NCBI RefSeq assembly: GCF_900187615.1 | Contig: NZ_FYDO01000007.1 | Coordinates: 62,001-126,000, forward strand | Length of the DNA: 64,000 nucleotides | Direction: 5' to 3' | DNA from: Pseudomonas sp. Irchel s3f7 | GTDB taxonomy: Bacteria; Pseudomonadota; Gammaproteobacteria; Pseudomonadales; Pseudomonadaceae | Shown here: positions 54,277 to 64,000 of the stretch, in pieces | Layout: each line of letters begins with the position of its first letter | Numbering within the stretch: position 1 is the first letter of the stretch | The notes under the pieces: generated by a model | The model's input: only the letters and a program-made list of their open reading frames with translations | Database searches by the model: none | Told to the model about the DNA's origin: nothing | Program-made: the position numbers and the translations under genes

Positions 54277-55446
54277 TCAGCCAGCCACGTTCAGTGCGGC
54301 GGCGGTTCGACGCTGGCGGTAGATAAAGTACAGCGCGGTCAAGACCGTCAGCACGCTGACCAGTGCACCGGTCCATGGCAGGTCCGCCAGATCGGCACCG
54401 CTGGCAACCACCAGCCCGCCAATCCATGCGCCGGCCGCGTTGCCGAGATTGAACGCGCTCTGGTTCAAGGTCGAGCCCAGGTTCGGCGCTTCGTGGGCCT
54501 GATCGATGATCAGCAATTGCAGGATCGGGCACAGCGCAAACGCAAAAATCCCCCACAGCACCAGCGTGATGGCGGCCGGGATCACCGAGTGGCTGGTCTG
54601 GCTGAAAGCGGCCAAAACCACTACGACGGCCAGCGCCATCCCCACCAGTGACGGCAACAAACGGCTGTCGGCCAGTCGGCCCCCGAGCATGCTGCCAGCG
54701 GTCAAGCCTACGCCGAACAACAGCAGCATGATGGTCACGCCGTGGGGGCTGACGCCGGTGATGTCCTGCAGGATCGGCGCGATGTAGGTGAATACGCTGA
54801 ACAGGCTGGTCGAGGCCAGTACGCTCATACCCAGCGCCAACAGCACGTTGGCCTTGCCCAATACCTTGAATTCACTCGCGAGATTGGCTTTGTCCATCGC
54901 GATGTGTTTCGGCAGCCAGAGCCACTGCGCGATCGCGGCAATCACGCCTATCACCGACACCGCCCAGAACGTCGAGCGCCAACCTGCATATTGTCCGAGG
55001 GCTGTGCCCAGCGGCACGCCGAGCACGTTGGCCAGGGTCAGGCCGGTGAACATCATGGCAATTGCCTGGGCGCGTTTGTTCGGTGCGACCAGCCCTGCGG
55101 CCACCACTGAACCGATGCCGAAGAACGCGCCGTGACACAGCGCCGTCACCACCCGCGCGGCCATCAGCGTGGCGTAGTTCGGCGCCAGTGCGCAGAGCAT
55201 GTTGCCCAGGATGAACATCAGCGTCATGCCCAGCAGTGTGGCTTTGCGCGGCATGTTGGCGGTGCCGACCGCGAGGATCGGCGCGCCAAACACAACGCCC
55301 AGGGCGTAGCCGGTGATCAACAGCCCGGCATGAGGAATGCTCACGGCAAGGTCACGGGCAACGTCGGGCAGCAGGCCCATGATCACGAATTCAGTGGTGC
55401 CGATGCCGAAAGCGGCAACAGCGAGGGCTAGCAAAGCGAGTGGCAT
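54277..55446 (-). CDS. Major facilitator superfamily efflux transporter (AraJ/YdhP type)
   Basis: Twelve-helix transporter of 389 residues of the DHA1 drug/sugar efflux group: MPLALLALAVAAFGIGTTEFVIMGLLPDVA at the start, with the motif A-like region GTANMPRKATLLG. The ATG at 55444-55446 is preferred; an open 114-base extension has no family character. It is convergent with the FNT gene, 12 bases apart. The substrate is unknown. Confidence 0.88.
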   Translation of the reverse strand: MPLALLALAVAAFGIGTTEFVIMGLLPDVARDLAVSIPHAGLLITGYALGVVFGAPILAVGTANMPRKATLLGMTLMFILGNMLCALAPNYATLMAARVVTALCHGAFFGIGSVVAAGLVAPNKRAQAIAMMFTGLTLANVLGVPLGTALGQYAGWRSTFWAVSVIGVIAAIAQWLWLPKHIAMDKANLASEFKVLGKANVLLALGMSVLASTSLFSVFTYIAPILQDITGVSPHGVTIMLLLFGVGLTAGSMLGGRLADSRLLPSLVGMALAVVVVLAAFSQTSHSVIPAAITLVLWGIFAFALCPILQLLIIDQAHEAPNLGSTLNQSAFNLGNAAGAWIGGLVVASGADLADLPWTGALVSVLTVLTALYFIYRQRRTAAALNVAG

Positions 55447-55623
55447 GCGCAAGGTCTCTGTCGGTAGTCTTGACGCTGTGATCAGGCATACGCAGGCCGG
55501 TGTCCGCTCTCGATGAAAGCGGGCAGGGCGGGATTTTTTATTGGAGTTAGTCGTGCGCAACTGAGTGCGGCGTGGTCGGTTGCAGTATAAACAGCCACTG
55601 ACATATGGCGAATCAATTCTCTA

Positions 55624-55705
55624 CCCCCCCTTGTAGGAGCCGGCTTGCTGGCGATGGCGTTCTTAAGGTCGCTTCGCCAGCAAGCCGGCTCCTACAAAGG
55701 GGGGG
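55624..55705. repeat. REP doublet with matching C-run and G-run flanks
   Basis: TTGTAGGAGCCGGCTTGCTG and its complement form a doublet, with seven C before the left arm and seven G after the right arm (one unpaired A), lengthening the stem. It lies just ahead of the EamA gene, so its G-run is only about 8 bases before that gene's ribosome-binding site. Confidence 0.85.
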
Positions 55706-55724
55706 ACAATAAAAGGAGTGGGCC

Positions 55725-56558
55725 GTGCTTGCGACGGTGTTGGTGTTGGTGGCGGCGTTGTTGCACGCGGCGTGGAATACCCTGATCAAGTTCAGTGCCG
55801 AGCGGCTGCTGGTCGTGGCCTGCATGGACAGCGTGGCGCTGATTTTTGTCGCTCTGATGCTGCCTTTCGTGGAATTGCCACCGCTGGACATCTGGCCTTG
55901 GATTCTGGCCTCGGCAGCGTTCGAATTGCTCTATCGCTATTTGCTGATCCAGGCTTATCGGGTCGGCGATCTGGGGCTGGTCTATCCGTTGATGAGGGGC
56001 CTGTCACCGCTGGTGGTGCTTGCCCTCACGCTGATCTTTGCCGGGGAAGTGCTGAGCCATCAGCAGATCTTCGGCATCCTGCTGATTCCTTTTGGCATGT
56101 TGTGCCTGCTCTGGCAGGGCGGTGGCGGGGCGCGTCTGCCGTGGTCGATGCTGCCGGTGGTGGTGTTGATCGGCCTGTGCATCGGTTGTTACACCTTCAT
56201 CGATGGCCAGGCACTGCGGCGCTGGTCGCATCCATTGGATTATCTGGTCTGGGTCACGCTGCTCAGTGCCTGGCCGTTTCCGTTGCTGGCATGGGTGAGC
56301 AAGCGGCCGGCGTTCATGCAGTTCTGGCGCGAGCAGTGGCGATTGGGCCTGGCCGTCGGATTCTGCGTGTTGTTCAGCTACGCTCTGGTGCTGTGGGCCA
56401 TGCAGCTGGGTTCGATTGCCGAAGCGGCGGCGCTGCGCGAGATCAGTGTGATCCTGGTGGTGCTGTTCGGAATGCGTTACCTGAAAGAACCTTTTGGCGG
56501 GCCGCGCCTCTTAGCTTGTGGGCTGGTTTTGATCGGCATACTGGTGATGAAATTTTGA
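55725..56558 (+). CDS. EamA/DMT family transporter
   Basis: Ten-helix drug/metabolite transporter of 277 residues made of two EamA repeats (about 1-132 and 140-277); the second ends REISVILVVLFGMRYLKEPFGGPRLLACG. The start is GTG at 55725 with AAAAGGAG 7 bases before it. The substrate is unknown; related genes are often annotated as 4-amino-4-deoxyarabinose or amino-acid exporters without proof. Confidence 0.87.
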   Translation: MLATVLVLVAALLHAAWNTLIKFSAERLLVVACMDSVALIFVALMLPFVELPPLDIWPWILASAAFELLYRYLLIQAYRVGDLGLVYPLMRGLSPLVVLALTLIFAGEVLSHQQIFGILLIPFGMLCLLWQGGGGARLPWSMLPVVVLIGLCIGCYTFIDGQALRRWSHPLDYLVWVTLLSAWPFPLLAWVSKRPAFMQFWREQWRLGLAVGFCVLFSYALVLWAMQLGSIAEAAALREISVILVVLFGMRYLKEPFGGPRLLACGLVLIGILVMKF

Positions 56559-56607
56559 CCGCCGTTGATGGAATAGAATTTCTATAACTTGAAGAAGGGA
56601 CTGCGTA

Positions 56608-56991
56608 ATGACGGTTGCTCTGTGGTGCATTTTGATTGCGATTATCCTGCCGTACGTATGCGTTGGCGTTGCGAAGGTCATTGGCGGATACAGGCTGAGC
56701 GACAATCATGACCCTCGGGATTTTCTCGATTCGCTGGAAGGTTTGGGTAGACGGGCCAACTCGGCGCAGTTGAACAGTTTTGAGGTGACTCCGGCCTTTG
56801 CGGCTGCGGTGATCGTGGCTCACCTGGCTGGCAATGCCGAGCTGGTGACAGTCAATGTGCTGGCGGTGTTGTTCATTACCAGTCGACTGCTTTACATCAT
56901 TTGCTACCTGGCGGACTGGGCAATGCTGCGGTCGCTGATGTGGTTTGTGGGGATGGGGTTGATCATCAGTTTCTTTGTGGTTTCTGCTTAA
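56608..56991 (+). CDS. MAPEG family membrane protein
   Basis: Protein of 127 residues with four hydrophobic segments. GRRANSAQLNSFEVTPAFAAAVIVAH matches the central MAPEG signature (R-x-x-x-A-x-x-N-x-x-E/F-x-x-P), and ITSRLLYIICYLADWAMLRS the next helix. Eukaryotic relatives are glutathione-dependent membrane enzymes; the bacterial function is not known. It begins 49 bases after the EamA gene. Confidence 0.88.
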   Translation: MTVALWCILIAIILPYVCVGVAKVIGGYRLSDNHDPRDFLDSLEGLGRRANSAQLNSFEVTPAFAAAVIVAHLAGNAELVTVNVLAVLFITSRLLYIICYLADWAMLRSLMWFVGMGLIISFFVVSA

Positions 56992-57001
56992 AGGCTGGAT
57001 C

Positions 57002-57076
57002 AAAAGATCGCAGGCTGCGCCAGCGCCTACAGGATTTTGAGTCATCTGTAGGCGCTGGCGCAGCCTGCGATCTTTT
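57002..57076. repeat. Very long perfect inverted repeat (31-bp arms)
   Basis: Arms at 57002-57032 and 57046-57076, beginning AAAAGATCGCAGGCTGCGCC, are perfectly complementary around a 13-base loop, with the GCCTACAG core inside. A-run and T-run ends make it a candidate bidirectional terminator between the convergent MAPEG and mltA genes. Confidence 0.9.
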
Positions 57077-57081
57077 TGCTG

Positions 57082-58257
57082 TTAGAGCTTGTCAGCTACC
57101 TGCGGCACTTGCGGCAATGCCGCGCCTTTAGGCCAGAGCATCCAGATCTGCCCCTGTTGTTTCATGTCCCCGGCCAATTGCCCGGCCGCCTCGCCGGTGC
57201 CCCAGAACAGATCCGCCCGAACCTCGCCGGCAATGGCGCCGCCGGTGTCCTGTGCGGCGACCGGTCGAACCAGCGCCGTGCCGTCCGGCTTGGTGGTGGA
57301 TAGCCACAACAAACTGCCCAGTGGAATCACCTTGCGATCCACCGCCGCGCTATAGCCTGCGGTCAGCGGCACGTTCAGCGATCCGCGAGGACCTTCGTTG
57401 CTGTCCGGGTTGCGAGTAAAGAACACGTAGCTCGGGTTGCTGCCGAGCAGTTCAGGAATGCGTGACGGGTTGGCCTTGGCCCACGTGCTGATGGCGCCCA
57501 TGGTCACGTCTTCCTTTTTCAGCTCGCCTTGTTCCACCAGCCAACGTCCGATGGGGCGATACGGGTGGCCGTTCTGGTCGGCGTAGGCGATGCGCAGCTG
57601 ACGCCCACTATCGAGCTGGATGCGTCCCGAGCCCTGGATTTGCAGGAATTGCAGGTTCATCGGGTCGGTCAGCCAGGCCACAACGGGTGCCTTGACCCCG
57701 TTGCTCTCGATAGTGGCTGCATCGTCGTAAGGCTTGAGCACGCGGCCTTCGAGCCGGCCGCGCAGGCGTTTGCCCTTCAACTCCGGATAAATGCTGTCGA
57801 GGGAAACGATGATCATGTCTTCGGGCACGCCATACACCGGGACATTCGCCACGTCGGTCTGGGTCAGGCTGCCGGGGTAGACCGGCTCGTAGTAGCCGGT
57901 GATCAGGCCGTTCGGGTTGTCATTGGCGGCGCGCAGGCCGTAGACGTCGAGGTTCTGCTTGAGGAAGCCGCGAATGTCGCTGGCGGTTTGCGGCACATTG
58001 GCAGCCGCGGCGCAGGTTCCGCCCCAGACAGCGTCAGCCTTGAGTCGCGTGCAGGCGCTACGCCATGAGCCGAAACCGGCGACGAGGTCGCTGTCGGACA
58101 CCGCTGGAAGTGCTTCCCACGTGGCGCTGGAGTAGGTGGCCAGGGCATGGGTTTTCGGTTTGTTGTCATCACTTCCGCCGGTGCAACCCGCGAGCACGGC
58201 CACCATCGGAAGGGTCCAGGTCAGGCTGTGACGCCAGGCCTTGAAACGGCTGTTCAT
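57082..58257 (-). CDS. mltA: Membrane-bound lytic murein transglycosylase A
   Basis: Outer-membrane lipoprotein of 391 residues that cleaves glycan strands to 1,6-anhydromuropeptides. The lipobox LAGC places the lipid on about Cys24. The MltA domain holds GLITGYYEPVYPG and LQFLQIQGSGRIQL, and the C-terminal 3D domain has AAQDTGGAIAGEVRADLFWGTG with the catalytic aspartate. The start MNSRFKAWRH at 58255-58257 is preferred over an ATG 48 bases upstream. Confidence 0.95.
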   Translation of the reverse strand: MNSRFKAWRHSLTWTLPMVAVLAGCTGGSDDNKPKTHALATYSSATWEALPAVSDSDLVAGFGSWRSACTRLKADAVWGGTCAAAANVPQTASDIRGFLKQNLDVYGLRAANDNPNGLITGYYEPVYPGSLTQTDVANVPVYGVPEDMIIVSLDSIYPELKGKRLRGRLEGRVLKPYDDAATIESNGVKAPVVAWLTDPMNLQFLQIQGSGRIQLDSGRQLRIAYADQNGHPYRPIGRWLVEQGELKKEDVTMGAISTWAKANPSRIPELLGSNPSYVFFTRNPDSNEGPRGSLNVPLTAGYSAAVDRKVIPLGSLLWLSTTKPDGTALVRPVAAQDTGGAIAGEVRADLFWGTGEAAGQLAGDMKQQGQIWMLWPKGAALPQVPQVADKL

Positions 58258-58385
58258 GGAGTGATTCCTTTGCCGGTTGCCCGAGTGCTCCATGCGCTCA
58301 AGCAACCCGTATTGATAATAGGGCTATTGGTCTTTTACCGATCAGGCGAGGATACTGGCCGCCGTTTCCGTGACCTGAAGCCACC

Positions 58386-58835
58386 ATGACTCTTAAAAGA
58401 CTTTCTGTTGTATTGCTGGCCTGTCTGACACTGACCGCCTGTGGCGGGGTCGACCCCAATTCGCCGCTCGGTCAGCGCAAAGCCATTTTCAAGCAAATGC
58501 TCAAGACCGGTGAAGATCTGGGTGGCATGTTGCGTGGCCGTATTGCGTTCGACGGTCCGAAGTTCGCTGAGGGCGCGGTGAAACTTGATGCCCTGTCCCG
58601 TGAACCGTGGAAACATTTTCCGCAGGTGCGTGAAGAAGATCACACCAGCGCCACGAGCGATGTCTGGGAACAGCAGGCGCGCTTTCAGGCAATGACTCGT
58701 GATCTCGAAACCGCCACCGGTGAATTGGTGATTGCCAGCCAGGTTCAACCCTACAAGGCCAGCAACCTGGGGCCGGCGGTGCAGAAGGTCGAAGATGCTT
58801 GCAGTGCCTGTCATAAAGCGTTTCGGGACCATTGA
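58386..58835 (+). CDS. Cytochrome c' (c-556 type) lipoprotein
   Basis: Protein of 149 residues with a lipoprotein signal (LTACGG, Cys19) and a four-helix cytochrome c' domain ending in the heme site VEDACSACHKAFRDH, eight residues from the C-terminus. KQMLKTGEDLGGMLRG is the first helix. Such proteins bind NO or pass electrons; the role here is unknown. The lipid anchor is unusual, as most family members are soluble in the periplasm. Confidence 0.9.
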   Translation: MTLKRLSVVLLACLTLTACGGVDPNSPLGQRKAIFKQMLKTGEDLGGMLRGRIAFDGPKFAEGAVKLDALSREPWKHFPQVREEDHTSATSDVWEQQARFQAMTRDLETATGELVIASQVQPYKASNLGPAVQKVEDACSACHKAFRDH

Positions 58836-58845
58836 TTCAGGAAAG

Positions 58846-58905
58846 GATCGCAGCCTTCGGCAGCTCCTGCGCCGAACTAATGTAGGCGCTGCCGAAGGCT
58901 GCGAA
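58846..58905. repeat. Inverted repeat of the GATCGCAGCCTTCGGCAGC type
   Basis: Left arm GATCGCAGCCTTCGGCAGC at 58846-58864 and right arm GCTGCCGAAGGCTGCGA to 58904, core facing inward, loop about 23 bases. It lies between the convergent cytochrome c' and DUF1090 genes. Confidence 0.83.
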
Positions 58906-58927
58906 CTGTTGATCTCAAGACGCGCAG

Positions 58928-59323
58928 TTACTGATCCAGCTCATCCAGCGCATCCTGCAATTCCTTGCGGGATTCGGCGAGCTTGTCCTTGCGCTTGTTG
59001 ATCTTGTCGGGATCGCCTTTTTTCATGGCCTTGTCGAGATCGGCCTGGCGCTGGCTGACTTCGTGCTTGGCGTCGAGCACCTTGTTTTCCCGTTCTTTTT
59101 TCAGCGATGCGTCCGTGCAGTTTGCCTCGACTTCGCTTAGAGCCTTTTCCAGACCGGCCTGTTGTTCGAGATTAGCGTGGGATTTGGCCAGTTCGATCTG
59201 GTTGATGATGCCTTGCTTCTTGGCGGCGCATCCGGTCAGCCCCGGTGCTTCTTCATCCGCCATCAGCGGAGTGGCCAGCACGCTGCAAAGGGTCAACAGG
59301 GCCAGCGGTGAAAGAAGTTTCAT
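58928..59323 (-). CDS. DUF1090 family periplasmic protein (YqjC-like)
   Basis: Protein of 131 residues with a signal peptide (ending LMADEE at about 22) and a helical, highly charged body likely to form a coiled coil (residues 40-130: ELAKSHANLEQQAGLEKAL and AMKKGDPDKINKRKDKLAES). Cys32 and Cys69 flank the start of the coil and may form a disulfide, as in DUF1090 proteins. Function unknown. Confidence 0.87.
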   Translation of the reverse strand: MKLLSPLALLTLCSVLATPLMADEEAPGLTGCAAKKQGIINQIELAKSHANLEQQAGLEKALSEVEANCTDASLKKERENKVLDAKHEVSQRQADLDKAMKKGDPDKINKRKDKLAESRKELQDALDELDQ

Positions 59324-59406
59324 AAAAGCTCCATGTAAGAAAGCAAGCGGGGTGGCGATGGCTTGTTTGAGCCGATCGACACCTTGGGGTTCCCGGTGGA
59401 CGTCGG

Positions 59407-61101
<1,695 letters not shown>

Positions 61102-61221
61102 TCAATGAGATGCTTGAAGGTTAGGTCAGGATGGGTGGGTGTCAGGGCTGGGTGTTTTTCCGGGTATTTCGGGAGGCTGTGCCCGCGAAGGCCGCGCCAC
61201 GGTGTAAAGCCAATCCCAATA

Positions 61222-61257
61222 AAAAGCCCCGCAGGGCGCGAGCCGTGCGGGGCTTTT
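61222..61257 (-). terminator. Rho-independent terminator after metK
   Basis: Perfect 12-bp arms AAAAGCCCCGCA and TGCGGGGCTTTT around a 12-base loop, followed on the minus strand by TATTGG. It begins 18 bases after the metK stop. The A and T ends would let it work in both directions. Confidence 0.9.
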
Positions 61258-61274
61258 GGGTGCAGCAGGAAGTG

Positions 61275-62465
<1,191 letters not shown>

Positions 62466-62483
62466 CTCGATGTTTTCCTGAAA

Positions 62484-63479
62484 TTACCGATGGTGAGTGT
62501 CGCCAGCTGGCCGCTGAAAGTTACGGACCTGGATCTGGAAACCATTACGTAAGCCTACATAGAGGCTTTCCCCGGGAACGAGTCCCGCAGCGGTGGCCCA
62601 ACGGGCCAGATCGTCCTGTTCAAACCCCAACCAGAGATCACCGCAGGCCTCCTTGGCCCAACTCTGGTTGTGGCTACATAACTCTGTCACTAACAGGCTA
62701 CCGCCTGGTTGCAGCAAGTGGGCCATGTGCTTGAGCGCATCGGCCGGTGCGGCAAAGTGGTGCAGCACCATGTTCAGCACCACGCAATCGGCCTTGAGGG
62801 TGACGCCGTTCAAGGCGTCGGCCAGTTGCAGGCTGACGTTAGTCAGCTTGTCGCGTTCGCAGACCTGGCGCGCCAGTTCGAGCATCGCGGTGCTGTTGTC
62901 CAGCGCCGTGACCTCGGTGAAGCGGCGCGCCAGTTCGGGCAGAAATGCGCCGTCTCCGGGGCCGACTTCAATGGCCGTAGCGCCTTGACCGAAGCTCAAC
63001 TTGTCGAGCAGGGCCACCACGCTGTCGCGGTACTGCGGCAGACCGGCGATCAGGTCTTGCTGGGCGCGAAACTTCTCCGCGACCCGTGAGAAAAAGTCCT
63101 GGCTGGCCGCTGCGCGTTGCCCGTGGACCTGTGCGATGCGCGCCAGTACGTCAGCCGGCAGCGTCAGGTTGTCCACTTCGTCGAGCAGCGCGGCGTGCAG
63201 TTTGCCGCCCAGCAACCCGGTGTGGGGCAGGGCGCGACGGTAAAAAATCGCGTTGCCTTCACGGCGGGTCGCCACCAGGTCGGCCTGGGCCAGTACCTTG
63301 AGGTGGTGGCTCATGCCTGACTGGCCGATGCCGAAGATCTGCGCCAGTTCCAGCACGCCGAACGAGTCGTTGGCCAGTGCGCGCAATACATTCAACCGCA
63401 GAGGGTCGCCGCCAGCCTTGCACAGGGCCGCCAGCTCATCGCAATCGTCATGTTGAATGGAAGGCACGCGTAAGTTCAT
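62484..63479 (-). CDS. ArsR-family regulator fused to a SAM methyltransferase domain
   Basis: Protein of 331 residues. The N-terminal ArsR winged helix covers about residues 15-90 (DPLRLNVLRALANDSFGVLELAQIFGIGQSGMSHHLKVLAQADLV), without the metal-binding Cys motif of arsenic sensors. A class I methyltransferase domain follows from about residue 150, motif I IEVGPGDGAFLPELARRF and LDNSTAMLELAR. The pairing with metK suggests that the second domain senses SAM or SAH. SahR-type regulators of the methionine cycle in other Proteobacteria are the nearest known idea; I did not confirm orthology. Confidence 0.85.
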   Translation of the reverse strand: MNLRVPSIQHDDCDELAALCKAGGDPLRLNVLRALANDSFGVLELAQIFGIGQSGMSHHLKVLAQADLVATRREGNAIFYRRALPHTGLLGGKLHAALLDEVDNLTLPADVLARIAQVHGQRAAASQDFFSRVAEKFRAQQDLIAGLPQYRDSVVALLDKLSFGQGATAIEVGPGDGAFLPELARRFTEVTALDNSTAMLELARQVCERDKLTNVSLQLADALNGVTLKADCVVLNMVLHHFAAPADALKHMAHLLQPGGSLLVTELCSHNQSWAKEACGDLWLGFEQDDLARWATAAGLVPGESLYVGLRNGFQIQVRNFQRPAGDTHHR

Positions 63480-63517
63480 AGGGCCGGCAGTCTAGTCATG
63501 GGTCGAAAGCATCGCAA

Positions 63518-63547
63518 GAGCAATATCAAAAAGTTTTGATATTGCTC
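63518..63547. promoter_or_regulatory. Perfect 30-bp palindrome, likely operator of the ArsR-methyltransferase regulator
   Basis: Arms GAGCAATATCAAAA and TTTTGATATTGCTC flank only AG, a perfect 14-2-14 palindrome 38 bases upstream of the regulator start and 193 bases upstream of tkt. It is AT-rich and unlike the REP elements. Length and symmetry suit a homodimeric winged-helix repressor. Confidence 0.75.
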
Positions 63548-63637
63548 GATAGATGGCACTTCTCGACGTTAGCTTCAGTCAACAAACGAACGGCGGAAAG
63601 GTTTCACCAGGCGAAACCGTCGTTATCCGTTGGAAAA

Positions 63638-63675
63638 ACGCCTCCAGATGACTATCTGTCATTGCCCCGAGGCGT
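63638..63675 (+). other. Nested stem-loop in the tkt leader
   Basis: ACGCCTC (63638-63644) pairs with GAGGCGT (63669-63675), and inside it ATGAC pairs with GTCAT across TATCT. It lies about 65 bases before the tkt start and is not a REP element. It may be an RNA structure in the leader or only a chance fold. Confidence 0.35.
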
Positions 63676-63740
63676 CCGGGTGAGGGAAAATGCTCGCCTT
63701 TTTTCCGATTCGTTTTAATCAAGCCCCCAGGAGAACAGCG

Positions 63741-64000
63741 ATGCCTAGCCGTCGTGAGCGTGCCAACGCCATTCGTGCCCTCAGCATGGATGCCGTGCAA
63801 AAAGCCAACAGCGGCCATCCGGGTGCCCCTATGGGTATGGCGGATATCGCCGAAGTACTTTGGCGCGACTACCTGAAGCACAACCCGAGCAATCCATCCT
63901 TCGCCGACCGTGACCGCTTCGTGCTGTCCAACGGCCACGGCTCGATGCTGATCTATTCGCTGCTGCACCTGACCGGCTACGACCTGTCGATCGAAGACCT
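63741..64000 (+). CDS. tktA: Transketolase, N-terminal part (cut by the window end)
   Basis: Thiamine-diphosphate enzyme of the pentose phosphate pathway. The visible 86 residues, [20 protein letters not shown] onward, include [21 protein letters not shown] and [21 protein letters not shown], the substrate and cofactor-binding start of transketolases. The site AGGAGA is 6 bases before the ATG. The gene continues beyond the window. Confidence 0.96.
   Translation, partial: MPSRRERANAIRALSMDAVQKANSGHPGAPMGMADIAEVLWRDYLKHNPSNPSFADRDRFVLSNGHGSMLIYSLLHLTGYDLSIED

Overview
The window is an ordinary chromosomal segment of a Pseudomonas, most likely of the P. fluorescens species complex. This rests on high GC, dense extragenic palindromes built on a GTAGGAG / CTCCTAC core, and gene order that, from memory, largely follows P. 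aeruginosa PAO1 from rpoH (about PA0376) to sahH (PA0432), with metK, an ArsR-methyltransferase gene and tktA at the right end. I see no tRNA, rRNA, prophage, insertion sequence or CRISPR array.

Layout. 1-9.2 kb: rpoH, mtgA, a DUF423 gene, thiS-thiG, trmB, a DUF3392 gene, the overlapping chain hemW/rdgB/DUF4426, and metX-metW. 9.3-20.1 kb: yggT-proC-yggS, pilT, an NlpC/P60 hydrolase, a TM2 protein, the pyrimidine cluster (pyrR, pyrB, inactive pyrC'), ruvX, algH, a tonB and gshB. 20.4-30.5 kb: the Pil-Chp chemosensory cluster pilG-pilH-pilI-pilJ-chpA-chpC, without pilK or chpB (and pilT is not followed by pilU). 30.7-39.0 kb: a complete malonate decarboxylase operon mdcABCDEGH with transporter genes mdcLM and a convergent LysR regulator. 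39.2-44.2 kb: trhA-like gene, rsmE, bioA and an exported flavin oxidoreductase. 44.2-45.5 kb: a short AT-richer accessory patch with a tiny lipoprotein and a B-lectin gene. 45.5-52.6 kb: cytochrome b561, yceI, an rhlE-type helicase, a periplasmic solute-binding protein, metF and sahH behind an SAH riboswitch. 52.9-64 kb: thioesterase, FNT and MFS transporters, EamA and MAPEG proteins, mltA, a cytochrome c' lipoprotein, DUF1090, ligB, metK, the ArsR-methyltransferase regulator and the start of tkt.

Functional links. Methionine and SAM metabolism recurs across the window: metX/metW, metF, sahH with its riboswitch, and metK with a fused ArsR-methyltransferase gene that has a perfect 30-bp palindrome upstream. 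The malonate operon carries a candidate LysR operator, a hairpin covering the mdcA ribosome-binding site, and AANAANAA (Hfq/Crc-type) motifs at mdcA and mdcL, which suggests inducer control combined with catabolite repression.

The least ordinary sequence is in the palindromes. A four-fold array between trmB and the DUF3392 gene has spacers that are chimeras of the 3' ends of both flanking genes. A palindrome doublet lies in frame inside chpA. A 40-bp minisatellite (7 copies) has grown inside another doublet, at the place where PAO1 carries mexAB-oprM. Start codons were chosen from ribosome-binding sites and family lengths; PAO1 gene numbers come from memory and were not checked.
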